Source: Planctomycetaceae bacterium
GTDB taxonomy: Bacteria; Planctomycetota; Planctomycetia; Planctomycetales; Planctomycetaceae
DNA: 9,349 bases
Reading direction: 5' to 3'
Assembly: GCA_023258825.1 (NCBI GenBank)
Contig: JALQWE010000106.1
Location: 1 to 9,349 of the forward strand
Below the pieces are notes generated by a model that was given only the letters and a program-made list of their open reading frames with translations, did no database searches and had not been told where the DNA came from. This document shows, in pieces, positions 1 through 7,611 of the stretch (position 1 is the first letter of the stretch; each line of letters opens with the position of its first letter). Both the position numbers and the translations under genes were made by a program.

Positions 1-1231
1 GACGTTGTTCGCTGATCACAGGAATCCGTCGACCCGTTGCCCGAGCCTGAACGACAGAACGAGCCACCAGCGGCGTCGTATCAAACAGGCGTGTGTATCG
101 GGGCGGTGGAAACTCGTCGAGCGGCCCTTCGATTCGCAGCCAGTCCACACGCAACCCCGGACCGGTGTATTCTTCTATCGGCTTGCGAAATCGTCGAATA
201 TCCCAGTGGGTCAGCAGGTTAATGACAAACGCCTGGCGAATTTCGAGGTCACATTCCAGCTCAATGACCGCAGGATCGCCGGCGGGAATATCCATGACGT
301 CGTACAGCTCCGGCCCTTCACGACCACTCTGCTGAACCTTCATCAGCCCCACGGGAATGGACTTTACCCCATCTCCGACAGCGCACGCCTGCAGCTGAAT
401 ACGGTAACGCCCCGCAGTGGCCACAGCTGGCGTGGCACACAGTCCGTACCGGGGAAGTCGCGTGTAGAAGATCAGTGAATCATCAATCAGACGGCAGGTC
501 TTGCCCAATCCTTCGCGAAAATTGGGCCCCTTCTGAGTAATCTGCAGTCCCGTGCGAGTTTCCGTGAAAGGAATAGGTGGGCTGATGGGGACCACGGCAG
601 CAATTGCCTTTGCTGCTGCTTCCTGATACCGAAGAAAATGGGTGGCCGAGAGATCCAGCCCGCGACTGTTGTTGTCAAAGCCAGCCGTTGGACTGTCTTC
701 GGGCAGCAAGTCTTTCAGTGGCAGGCGAATGCCCAGCAGGTCGTGGAGAGCCTGCTCGTATTCGACCGCGGTGAGACGTCTCAGCAACACGCGTCCCTCG
801 GCCTGCTGTCGCTGCCGCGAAGCCCTGGTCAACCACTGCTGCAATTGAGGGATACTGGTCTGCAGCAGGGACTGAGGTGGAGGTACCTCGGAGGGCGGGG
901 GCATCGTTCCGGCGACCAGCCGATCATGGACACGTTCGAGGAGACTCAGCATTGCCGGATCGGTCGAATCGGTTGTCAGCAGGTCAAGGCGAACAGTTCC
1001 CGCGGCTGATTGAGCACCATGGCACTGCAGACAATGTCCGTCTATCAAAAGCTGCAGGTCGGTCAGAGCTGGAGTGTCTATGGAAGCAGCCGAATCGGGG
1101 ACATCCGACTGCACCGCCATCGCCATCGGGCAGCTAACCAGACTGCCGAGAAAGGCTGCGACCGCGGACAACAACCACCCAGTTATTACACGAGATCGCA
1201 GTACGCTGTAGAGAAGTTGACAAGGCAGCAT
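1..1231 (-). CDS. Planctomycete cytochrome c / DUF1587 protein, 5' part (C-terminus outside window)
   Basis: This frame stays open from an ATG at 1231-1229 to the window edge, giving about 410 codons without a stop. Residues 1-40 look like a Sec signal: short basic N-region, then the hydrophobic stretch WLLSAVAAFLGSLVSC and an AMA site. Residues 67-71 are CLQCH, a CxxCH haem c motif placed as in planctomycete PSCyt1-type domains. From about residue 151 the sequence RLTAVEYEQALHDLLGI, followed by a GFDNNSRGLDLS stretch, is the DUF1587 (PSD3) signature. Near residue 375 comes VDWLRIEGPLDEFPPP, the 'EGP..WPP' segment usual in these proteins. Relatives normally continue into DUF1595, DUF1592, DUF1588 and DUF1585 domains and reach roughly 750-900 residues, so about half is missing here. 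The family is secreted and widespread in Planctomycetes; its biochemical role is unsettled. No strong Shine-Dalgarno precedes the ATG; the start was chosen because the signal peptide begins there. Gene identity is confident, function is not. Confidence 0.9.
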   Translation of the reverse strand, partial: MLPCQLLYSVLRSRVITGWLLSAVAAFLGSLVSCPMAMAVQSDVPDSAASIDTPALTDLQLLIDGHCLQCHGAQSAAGTVRLDLLTTDSTDPAMLSLLERVHDRLVAGTMPPPSEVPPPQSLLQTSIPQLQQWLTRASRQRQQAEGRVLLRRLTAVEYEQALHDLLGIRLPLKDLLPEDSPTAGFDNNSRGLDLSATHFLRYQEAAAKAIAAVVPISPPIPFTETRTGLQITQKGPNFREGLGKTCRLIDDSLIFYTRLPRYGLCATPAVATAGRYRIQLQACAVGDGVKSIPVGLMKVQQSGREGPELYDVMDIPAGDPAVIELECDLEIRQAFVINLLTHWDIRRFRKPIEEYTGPGLRVDWLRIEGPLDEFPPPRYTRLFDTTPLVARSVVQARATGRRIPVISEQR

Positions 1232-1737
1232 CGGGGAACCATCACTGGCAGCAGATGTTTGTTCCGCATTTTTTTCGCAGACGAGGTCTGCACTGCGTGG
1301 ATTCTGAAGACAAATACGGAGTGAGGAAACTGAATCCCGGCTGGAAATCGGGGAGAAGGAAAAAATCGTCGGCGGGGGTCTGACTGAAAACAGGGACGTG
1401 CGAAATTTCCGCTCGCAAGGCCCAACAAGACGCCTGGGGGGCCAGCGATCCGATGAACAGACACCACGACTGCGGTTCCCCCACCTGTAAAGTCGCACGG
1501 TCACATTTGATTGCGGCAATTCAGGGAAACAGCGATCTCATGGGAAATCGGGGAAACCCACGCAGCACGTTGTGACCTTCCCGCTTCCTGTTTTGTGTGA
1601 TGGTGGCTGGAAATTCACTCGCGGGCCTGAGATGCTACGCGGAGCGAAGCGGCAGGCGGCCGTCGCTCAAATGACGGTGCCGCTAACAATTGGCAACTCT
1701 GCGATTTTCATGCGAAGCTTTCATCCGGGGGCGGATT
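1232..1737. other. Divergent intergenic region, no gene seen
   Basis: About 500 bases separate the start of the cytochrome-type gene (minus) from the start of the S9 peptidase (plus), so promoters for both should lie here. I see no convincing -35/-10 pair. Open frames here (for example minus 1467-1186) have cysteine- and arginine-rich, non-protein-like translations and partly overlap the cytochrome gene. The 12-base direct repeat GGAAATCGGGGA occurs at 1343-1354 and 1543-1554, exactly 200 bases apart; it could be a regulator site or chance. Confidence 0.5.
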
Positions 1738-4014
1738 ATGCGGCGGCTTTGGCTATCTACGTGCCTTGTAGTGGCGGTACTTGGTACCGGGAGAACTCAG
1801 CTGTACGGTCAGACCACCGCCAAAGCGACAGCCAGTGTCAGTGTCAACGCCGGCGCCACTTCTCAACCAGCAGTTTCCAGAACCGGGGGCGTCCCGGACA
1901 ATCCGGCAAACTCTACTCCCGCTTCTCAACAGAATCCTATGACAAAACGAGCCCTCACGGTTGAAGATCTGTTTGCGTTTCAGCGAGTTGGCGCACCTTC
2001 CCTCGATCCCCAGGGAACGTGGGTGGTCTATGCCAGCACGGAAATCACAGATTCCCGGGAAAACAAGTCGATTTCGCGACTCTGGGTTGCGCCAACAGAC
2101 AATCAGACGCCTGCCCGACCACTGACAAACCCCGTGGGTAAGGATTCCAACCCCAAGTGGTCACCGGATGGTCGCTGGATTCTGTTCGAATCCACGCGCA
2201 GCGGAACCTCACAATTGTGGGTTATCAGCTCATTTGGCGGTGAAGCAAGGCAGTTGACGACCATCTCCACAGGCGCCTCATCGGCGATCTGGTCACCCGA
2301 TGGAAAACGTATCGCGTTTGTATCAGCCGTGTATCCTGAGTTTTCAAGCCTTCCCTTTGCTGAAAGTGATCAGAAGAACAAAACGAAGGCTGACGAGATA
2401 GAAAAATCGCCGGTCAAAGCGCGGGTCTTCCGACGCTTGTTCTATCGGCACTGGGACAGTTACGTGGAAGATCGTCGTCAGCATCTGTTTGTGGTGGATG
2501 TGCAGGGTGAATCGAACTGGGAATTGAAAGTGGGAGAACCACGTGATGTGACGCCCGGCGATCGTGATGCGTACCCCACGTCCTCGACGTTTTCTGCACC
2601 TCAGGACTATTGTTTTTCCCCGGATGGGACTCATTTGATTTTCACGGCCGTGCCGGCAGAGAATGAGGCATGGAGCACCAACTATGATCTCTGCCGTGTG
2701 CCCGTCAATGGAGGCGCGGCACAATGGGAAACACTCACAGGTTCCAACCCGGCCGCCGACGGTCTGCCGGTGTTCTCGCCTTCGGGGACCAAACTGGCAT
2801 TTCGCAGCCAGCGTAAGCCCGGTTATGAAGCGGACAAGTGGGAAATTAAGGTGGTGCCATGTCGACCAGACGGATCTCTGGACGGCGAACCCGTTTCACT
2901 CACGGCCGAAATTGATTTGTCCTTCGACGAACTCATCTGGAGAAGCGAAGAACAATTGCTGACCACGGCCGAGCTGCGGGGTGAGAAGCCCGTCTTTGCA
3001 ATTTCACTCAGTCGCCCCAACGTAGCAGAGCAGGCCCAGTGCACTGGCACGATTTCCGGACTCGCAGTGTCAGCCGACGGCGCGGTGCTGGTGGGCAATC
3101 AGAGTCGGATGACGGCACCCAACGAAGTTTTCTCCACACTGCTGGAGAAAGAAGTTCTGCGGTCGCGAGTCCCCGGACTTAACCTGTCCCGGGCGAACAA
3201 CGCGTTGCTGGAACAACTGGACATGCCCACGGCTGTCTCAGTGGATGTTCCAGGGGCAGACGGCGATCCGATGCAGATGTGGGTTCTGACACCCCCGGGA
3301 TTCGATCGCAGTCGCAAATGGCCCCTGGCGTTCCTTGTGCACGGCGGGCCGCAAGGAGCCTGGGCAGACGGCTGGAGTTTTCGCTGGAATCCGCAGATCT
3401 GGGCAGCCCAGGGGTACGTGGTCGTGGCGCCAAATCCGCGGGGCAGCACCGGTTTCGGACAGAAGTACACCGACCAGATCAGCGGAGATTGGGGTGGACG
3501 ATGTTACGAAGACCTGATGGCCGGGCTGGCATGGATGGAGCAGCAGGACTACGTCGATCAGGATCGTATGTTCGCAGCAGGGGCCTCGTTCGGCGGCTAC
3601 ATGATGAACTGGTTCCAGGGTCACACAACCCGCTTCAAAACTCTCATTACGCACTGCGGGGTGTACAACTTTGAAAGTATGTACGCGACCACGGAAGAAC
3701 TCTGGTTTGATGAACATGAACACGGCGGCCCTCCGTGGGGAAGCAATCGGGCTTCTTACGAAAAGCACTCCCCCCATCGCTTCGCTGCCGAATTCCGCAC
3801 GCCGATGCTGATCATTCACAACGATCTGGATTTCCGTGTGCCTGTCAGTGAAGGCGACCAGTTGTTTACTACGCTGCAGCGACTGGGAATTCCCAGCAAA
3901 TACATCAATTTTCCGGACGAAGGCCACTGGGTCACAAAACCGGCCAACAGCAGGTTTTGGCACAATGAAATCTTTGCCTGGCTGAAAGAATATTGTCCTC
4001 CGGGACCACGGTAA
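1738..4014 (+). CDS. Secreted S9-family serine peptidase (DPP5 / acylaminoacyl-peptidase type)
   Basis: A 758-residue exported peptidase of the prolyl-oligopeptidase clan, predicted to release dipeptides or acylated residues from short peptides outside the cytoplasm. Start: ATG 1738, since it opens a signal peptide (MRRLWLSTCLVVAVLG, ending near YGQ at residue 25); the frame extends upstream to a TTG at 1690, but that would bury the signal. A Ser/Thr/Ala-rich linker follows to about residue 67. The beta-propeller (about 70-470) carries PD40/WD40-like WSPDG or FSP(D/S)G blades at 141, 185, 293 and 346, plus an FYRHWD insert at 235-240 that I associate with DPP5-like enzymes. The alpha/beta hydrolase domain (about 490-758) has HGGP at 535-538, the nucleophile Ser617 in GASFGGY, Asp698 in DLDFRVP and His730 in DEGHW, so the triad is intact. 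Length is normal. It appears monocistronic: the next gene starts 320 bases away. The exact cleavage preference (DPP IV, DPP5 or acylaminoacyl) cannot be read from sequence. Confidence 0.95.
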   Translation: MRRLWLSTCLVVAVLGTGRTQLYGQTTAKATASVSVNAGATSQPAVSRTGGVPDNPANSTPASQQNPMTKRALTVEDLFAFQRVGAPSLDPQGTWVVYASTEITDSRENKSISRLWVAPTDNQTPARPLTNPVGKDSNPKWSPDGRWILFESTRSGTSQLWVISSFGGEARQLTTISTGASSAIWSPDGKRIAFVSAVYPEFSSLPFAESDQKNKTKADEIEKSPVKARVFRRLFYRHWDSYVEDRRQHLFVVDVQGESNWELKVGEPRDVTPGDRDAYPTSSTFSAPQDYCFSPDGTHLIFTAVPAENEAWSTNYDLCRVPVNGGAAQWETLTGSNPAADGLPVFSPSGTKLAFRSQRKPGYEADKWEIKVVPCRPDGSLDGEPVSLTAEIDLSFDELIWRSEEQLLTTAELRGEKPVFAISLSRPNVAEQAQCTGTISGLAVSADGAVLVGNQSRMTAPNEVFSTLLEKEVLRSRVPGLNLSRANNALLEQLDMPTAVSVDVPGADGDPMQMWVLTPPGFDRSRKWPLAFLVHGGPQGAWADGWSFRWNPQIWAAQGYVVVAPNPRGSTGFGQKYTDQISGDWGGRCYEDLMAGLAWMEQQDYVDQDRMFAAGASFGGYMMNWFQGHTTRFKTLITHCGVYNFESMYATTEELWFDEHEHGGPPWGSNRASYEKHSPHRFAAEFRTPMLIIHNDLDFRVPVSEGDQLFTTLQRLGIPSKYINFPDEGHWVTKPANSRFWHNEIFAWLKEYCPPGPR

Positions 4015-4334
4015 CCGGCTCCTTTCTGTAAGGTCGGAAATCGCGATGCACACTGTTCGCCGCGACGCGGCAAACCTGGCTAAAACAAACCGGGAGGCCG
4101 CGTCAAGTGCATCACTGTGCTGGACTTCGGAGTCCGTTAGTAGGTCTGATGGACAGCTGGTGTGGTGATTCCGATCGCATGGAGCAGCAGCGTACAGGCA
4201 GCCGTTGGCTGAGAATGAGACTTTGAACTCCACTGCTGATCGCCTTGCATTGGGATCCGTCCACCTCCGGGCTGATTGATTGAAGAGTTGTAATCATTTC
4301 CTGCAAAACTGCGAACAAAGTGAAAAAGAACGCC
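4015..4334. other. Intergenic spacer between peptidase and helical protein
   Basis: About 320 bases with no credible gene. It contains the stem-loops at 4064-4104 and 4122-4135 and should carry the promoter of the downstream gene, but no clear -35/-10 pair was recognised. Open frames here on the minus strand run into the neighbouring genes and read as antisense shadows. Confidence 0.45.
4064..4104 (+). terminator. Stem-loop after the S9 peptidase, possible terminator
   Basis: A perfect 7-bp outer stem GACGCGG (4064-4070) / CCGCGTC (4098-4104) encloses an inner 5-bp stem CCTGG/CCGGG with one G-U pair and an A-rich loop. It lies 50 bases after the peptidase stop. No T-run follows, so this is not a classic intrinsic terminator; it could protect a 3' end instead. 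A second small hairpin, GGACT-TCGG-AGTCC, sits at 4122-4135. Confidence 0.3.
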
Positions 4335-5495
4335 ATGGTGACTGCTGACGAATTCGCCCACCAGATTTCTTCTGCCTCGGCAGATCGTGTGCTGGATCTG
4401 CTGGAGTCCGCGTTGATCAGCCAGAGGGATTTTCATCGGTTATTTGATGCGCGACTGATCCGGGTGCGGCAACGACTGGGTTTACGCATTACACAACCGA
4501 CATCACTTAACGGCATTCCGTCAGAACAGGAAGCGGCTTTTCGTGAAGCCTACGCCGAAGCGGCCGCTCAGGTGGGCCAGCATTTTCTTGACTGTGGCAT
4601 GCTGACAGATGCCTGGGCATACTTTCGGACTATTCAGCGGCCGGCACCGGTCCGGGCGGCAATAGAGCGTCGAATTGCCGAACTTGACGGCAGCCCGGGG
4701 CCGGAGTTGGACGAGCTGCTGAATCTGGCGTTGTATGAGGGAGCTCACACCGTCGAGGGCATCCGATTGCTGCTGAGGACACATGGCACTTGTAACACCG
4801 TCACCGCCATGAGTCAGGTGATCGGGCAAATGGCTCCGGACGAGCGGCGGCAGGCGGCGGCCATCATGGTCGCCCACCTCTACAGAGATTTGCAATCCAG
4901 TGTCAGTCGTGACGTCGAGCGTCGTGAGCCGGAGTTGAAAGCGGGCCAGTCGCTGCGCGAATTGATTTCAGGACGGGAATTTCTGTTTGCCGACGGAAAC
5001 TATCATATCGACGTATCACACCTGCACTCGATTGTCGGCTTCGCCCGGCATCTGCATCGGGAAGATCCGGAGTTGCGGCAGGCGATCGAGATGAGCCTGT
5101 ATGGCCAGCAGTTGAGCGAACATCTGCGTTATCCGGCCGACGTGCCGTTTGACGACTACTACCGTGCCAGCGAGTACTTTCTCAAGGCAGTGGCCGGAGA
5201 AGATGTGGACTCAGCTCTGGGCTGGTTTCAGGAACGGCTTGAGCAGGAACCTGACGACACAGACAAACGGATGATCGCATTTGTGATGATTGACCTGGCT
5301 CAGCGTGTCGGCCGATTGTCACAGACACTGGATGTCGCGGCCCCGTGGCTTAGTCGCATGGAAGACCCCAACGGGTTTTCGTTCTCAGCCGTGTGTGTGG
5401 AAGCCGGGCGACTGGATCTGCTGGAACAGGCCGGGCGGACCAACAGTGACCTGCTGGCACTGGCCACCGTCCAATTGCTGAAACCCCGACTTTAG
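4335..5495 (+). CDS. Alpha-helical protein of unknown function
   Basis: I do not recognise this 386-residue protein. It has no signal peptide or membrane segment and should be cytoplasmic. Composition is helix-rich with many Glu, Arg, Leu and Ala. From about residue 270 to the end, amphipathic helix pairs (YYRASEYFLKAVAGEDVDSA, then EEDP-like turns and a second pair ending LLEQAGR) resemble TPR or SEL1-type helical hairpins, though no consensus TPR was confirmed. A histidine cluster sits near 224-242 (NYHIDVSHLHS, then RHLHRED), with His224, His229 and His231. Start: ATG 4335 is preferred; an in-frame GTG at 4320 would add five residues (MKKNA). Neither has a good Shine-Dalgarno. The stop lies 70 bases before the glycosyltransferase start, so cotranscription is likely and a role in polysaccharide or surface-glycan work is possible, by context only. 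Coding status is well supported: the long frame has natural protein composition and no better competing frame. Confidence 0.85.
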   Translation: MVTADEFAHQISSASADRVLDLLESALISQRDFHRLFDARLIRVRQRLGLRITQPTSLNGIPSEQEAAFREAYAEAAAQVGQHFLDCGMLTDAWAYFRTIQRPAPVRAAIERRIAELDGSPGPELDELLNLALYEGAHTVEGIRLLLRTHGTCNTVTAMSQVIGQMAPDERRQAAAIMVAHLYRDLQSSVSRDVERREPELKAGQSLRELISGREFLFADGNYHIDVSHLHSIVGFARHLHREDPELRQAIEMSLYGQQLSEHLRYPADVPFDDYYRASEYFLKAVAGEDVDSALGWFQERLEQEPDDTDKRMIAFVMIDLAQRVGRLSQTLDVAAPWLSRMEDPNGFSFSAVCVEAGRLDLLEQAGRTNSDLLALATVQLLKPRL

Positions 5496-5549
5496 CGGTC
5501 GGCAGCATTGAGCGTGCGGCTGGGTGTCAGCCGTCGACATGCAACCTTC

Positions 5550-5554
5550 AGGAG
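5550..5554 (+). promoter_or_regulatory. Ribosome binding site of the glycosyltransferase
   Basis: AGGAG lies 11 bases before ATG 5566. It decides in favour of this start over the in-frame GTG at 5524 and ATG at 5539, and the N-terminal Rossmann strand MKICVITAGGAG then begins at residue 1, as is usual for GT4-type enzymes. Confidence 0.6.
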
Positions 5555-5565
5555 TGACCAGCTTG

Positions 5566-6837
5566 ATGAAAATCTGTGTCATCACCGCGGGGGGCGCCGG
5601 GATGTTCTGCGGCTCCTGCATGCAGGACAACACTCTTGTGCGTTCGCTGCGCGCGGCAGGGACGGATGCATTGCTACTGCCAACCTACACGCCGGTGCGC
5701 GTGGACGAAGAGAATGTCAGTCTGCAACGCGTCTTCATGGGTGGCATCAATGTTTATCTCGATTCGCGTGTGCCGGGCTGGCGTTATCTTCCACCAATTC
5801 TGAAACGCTGGCTCGACAGCCCTGGCGTCGTCAGATGGCTTTCACGTCTGAACAGCAGCACCAGCGCTGCGCAACTGGGGCCACTGACCGTTGACCTGCT
5901 GAACGGTACCGCTGGACCTCAGGAATCTGAGATTACTGAATTGGTACGTTATCTGGCTGACGAACTGCGGCCTGACGTGATCATCTTCAGCAATGCCCTG
6001 CTGTCAGGTGTCGTTCCAGCGTTGCGAAAACGCTGGCATGGAAAACTGATCTGCATGATCCAGGGGGATGACGTTTTCTTACGTGACCTTCCGGAGCCGT
6101 GGAAATCCCGGGCCCTGGACCTGATTCGCCGAAACTGTGCCGAGTTCGAGCTGTTTCTGACACACAGCGTGTACTACTCGAACTTTATGAGTCACTACCT
6201 CGGGCTGCCACGCGAGCGGTTTCAGGAAACGCAGTTGGCAATCGAGACGCCCCCGGAACTGCCAGAACCGGACACGGAACAGGTCACCGGCAAACTCACC
6301 GTCGGCTACTTTGCTCGCATCTGCCCCGAGAAAGGCGCTTTCGCGTTTCTTGATGCAGCGGAGTCCATTCTGCCGGGATGTCCTGACATGCGAATGTTGA
6401 TCGCCGGCTTCCTGCCGGGCCAGCACGCACAGCGATTTCAGAAACGTCTGAAACAGGTCACAGACCGTGTCGGTGCCCAGCTGCAGTGGCTGGGAAGTCC
6501 CTCAGACCGTGAGGGCAAGTTTCGTCTGCTGCGACAGCTCGACTGGTTGTGCGTCCCGACGGAATACCACGAACCCAAGGGGTTGTATGTGCTCGAGGCC
6601 GCATTGTCCGGCGTTCCCTCGTTGCTGCCTTCCCACGGCGCCTTTCCGGAACGAATCCGCGAACTGCAGGCCGGCGCATTGTATGACCCTGCAGTTCCAG
6701 GTAGCCTTGAAGTCGCATTGAAGAAATTACTGCCCACCAGGGATCCGGAACAGAGAAGACGGCTTCAACAGCGTTGTCTGCTGCAACACGGCATGGAGGT
6801 CGCCGGGAAAAAAATCCTGTCCACCATAAAGCAGTAA
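5566..6837 (+). CDS. Glycosyltransferase family 4 (GT-B fold) protein
   Basis: A 423-residue cytoplasmic retaining glycosyltransferase of GT-B fold, expected to move a sugar from a nucleotide-sugar to a glycan, lipid or metabolite acceptor. The N-terminal domain starts with KICVITAGGAG (glycine-rich loop, residues 9-12) followed by MFCGSCMQDN (13-22), which carries a CxxC-like pair, Cys15 and Cys18. The linker region contains the IQGDD and LTHSVYYSNFMSHYL segments around residues 165-210. The C-terminal GT_1 domain begins near 243 (LTVGYFARICPEKG) and holds the donor-binding E-x7-E motif, Glu336 and Glu344, in EPKGLYVLEA, then GVPSLLPSHGAFPE. Length is typical. No membrane segment is seen. 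The gene sits 70 bases after the helical unknown protein and is probably cotranscribed with it; nothing follows it in the same direction for about 580 bases. Donor and acceptor cannot be assigned from sequence. Confidence 0.9.
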   Translation: MKICVITAGGAGMFCGSCMQDNTLVRSLRAAGTDALLLPTYTPVRVDEENVSLQRVFMGGINVYLDSRVPGWRYLPPILKRWLDSPGVVRWLSRLNSSTSAAQLGPLTVDLLNGTAGPQESEITELVRYLADELRPDVIIFSNALLSGVVPALRKRWHGKLICMIQGDDVFLRDLPEPWKSRALDLIRRNCAEFELFLTHSVYYSNFMSHYLGLPRERFQETQLAIETPPELPEPDTEQVTGKLTVGYFARICPEKGAFAFLDAAESILPGCPDMRMLIAGFLPGQHAQRFQKRLKQVTDRVGAQLQWLGSPSDREGKFRLLRQLDWLCVPTEYHEPKGLYVLEAALSGVPSLLPSHGAFPERIRELQAGALYDPAVPGSLEVALKKLLPTRDPEQRRRLQQRCLLQHGMEVAGKKILSTIKQ

Positions 6838-7191
6838 TTCAAACGGCTTAGCGAAATACCCAACCAGTCAAAAATCGGCGGATAGAAAAACGCCCACCAA
6901 TCCGCAGATTCTGCTGATTCCCAATATTTGTCCGCCCAGCAGGACAGGGAGTTCCCGTAAGTCAATCCCTTGCTGCGGCAGAATTCGGGGCCCGCAGTAT
7001 CGAACAGGCAGGGCAAATCCGATAACGACGATACATGAGCGAGGCCGCCAGAGACGCAAGACAACAGCTGGCAACCTTGTTCGCATGTGGCGACTCTCGC
7101 AGCGCAAATGTTCCGCGTGGGGCCGTTGCCAGAACAGACACCCCTAGGGGATCCGAACAAAGAACCGACGCAGCCAAATAAAGACATGAAA

Positions 7192-7216
7192 CTCCTGTTT
7201 TATCTGTAACAGGAGG
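7192..7216 (+). promoter_or_regulatory. Hairpin sequestering a consensus Shine-Dalgarno sequence
   Basis: CTCCTGTT (7192-7199) pairs perfectly over 8 bp with AACAGGAG (7208-7215), with the 8-base loop TTATCTGT. The right arm contains most of AGGAGG (7211-7216), the strongest ribosome-binding sequence in the window. A GTG at 7223 and an ATG at 7233 follow at 6 and 16 bases. If transcribed rightward, the SD would be masked, as in translational switches or thermosensors. Function is inferred from the pairing alone, and no confident gene begins directly after it. Confidence 0.3.
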
Positions 7217-7348
7217 AACCACGTGTTTTCTGATGGACAACACACCGGATTTTGTTTTAACATCAGTGCACAATTTGATTTCGAAACGTTGGGCAGCTCC
7301 GCGGCGTTCTCTGTGGGCTCCCGCCGTTCAGGTTACTTTTCAGGTGCA

Positions 7349-7369
7349 TTCGGACCGCGTGTGTCCGAA
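7349..7369 (+). terminator. Hairpin upstream of the small charged ORF, possible attenuator
   Basis: TTCGGAC (7349-7355) and GTCCGAA (7363-7369) form a perfect 7-bp stem with a 7-base loop, followed by CATTTCTT. The T content after the stem is modest, so terminator activity is doubtful. It lies between the SD-masking hairpin and the start at 7414. Confidence 0.2.
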
Positions 7370-7413
7370 CATTTCTTGACTCGTGAAAGGCTTTGTGTAG
7401 TCCGAGTTTTCTC

Positions 7414-7611
7414 ATGCCAAACGACTTTTCCCTGCCAGACGACATGCAGAATCGTGGTGACAAACGAAGCACAAGGGACCGCCGGAAGAAGGCCACTGGG
7501 CGTGGCTTTGATGACGACGCAGATGGCAGTCGCAGAAACGCGCAGCAACGTGATCGTCGACAGAACAAAAACTTTCGCGACCTGTTGTACGGAGAAGACG
7601 ACGACGAATAG
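7414..7611 (+). CDS. Small highly charged hypothetical protein
   Basis: A 65-residue frame from ATG 7414 to TAG 7609-7611; the same frame opens earlier at a TTG (7393), but ATG is preferred. The protein has no hydrophobic stretch and is dominated by Arg, Lys, Asp and Asn/Gln: a basic patch near residues 18-29 (KRSTRDRRKKATGR), an acidic DDDAD, a second RRNAQQRDRRQNK stretch, and the C-terminal tail NFRDLLYGEDDDE. The FRDLLYG core flanked by charge looks like a short binding helix in an otherwise disordered protein, which might contact nucleic acid or a partner protein. No good Shine-Dalgarno is adjacent. A longer frame (7223-7732) overlaps in another phase, but its translation is cysteine- and threonine-rich and less protein-like. 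I do not recognise a family. Coding status is plausible, not certain. Confidence 0.5.
   Translation: MPNDFSLPDDMQNRGDKRSTRDRRKKATGRGFDDDADGSRRNAQQRDRRQNKNFRDLLYGEDDDE

Larger units (their letters stand above)
6838..7413. other. Long intergenic region with hairpins
   Basis: About 575 bases without a well-supported gene. Visible structures are a weak hairpin GCGGAT/ATCCGC (6878-6883 / 6900-6905) just after the glycosyltransferase, a 10-bp palindrome CCCCTAGGGG at 7141-7150, the SD-masking hairpin at 7192-7216, and a hairpin TTCGGAC/GTCCGAA at 7349-7369 followed by a T-rich stretch. On the minus strand, 7040-6868 reads as a hydrophobic peptide with no good start. No tRNA or known riboswitch was recognised. 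Confidence 0.5.

Noticed and set aside
5..1137. Several plus-strand frames at the left end (5-478, 638-1009, 877-1137)
   Set aside because: They are antisense to the DUF1587 cytochrome gene and have Arg/Ser/Gln-rich shadow translations.
4122..4135. GGACT-TCGG-AGTCC hairpin as an intrinsic terminator
   Set aside because: The stem is only 5 bp and no T-run follows.
3238..4233. 331-residue minus-strand open frame
   Set aside because: It lies antisense to the catalytic domain of the S9 peptidase, whose triad and motifs are intact; the antisense translation shows no domain and is an expected shadow of GC-rich coding sequence.
6765..7187. 140-residue minus-strand frame after the glycosyltransferase
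   Set aside because: Its C-terminal end overlaps the glycosyltransferase gene and the translation is cysteine-rich without recognisable motifs.
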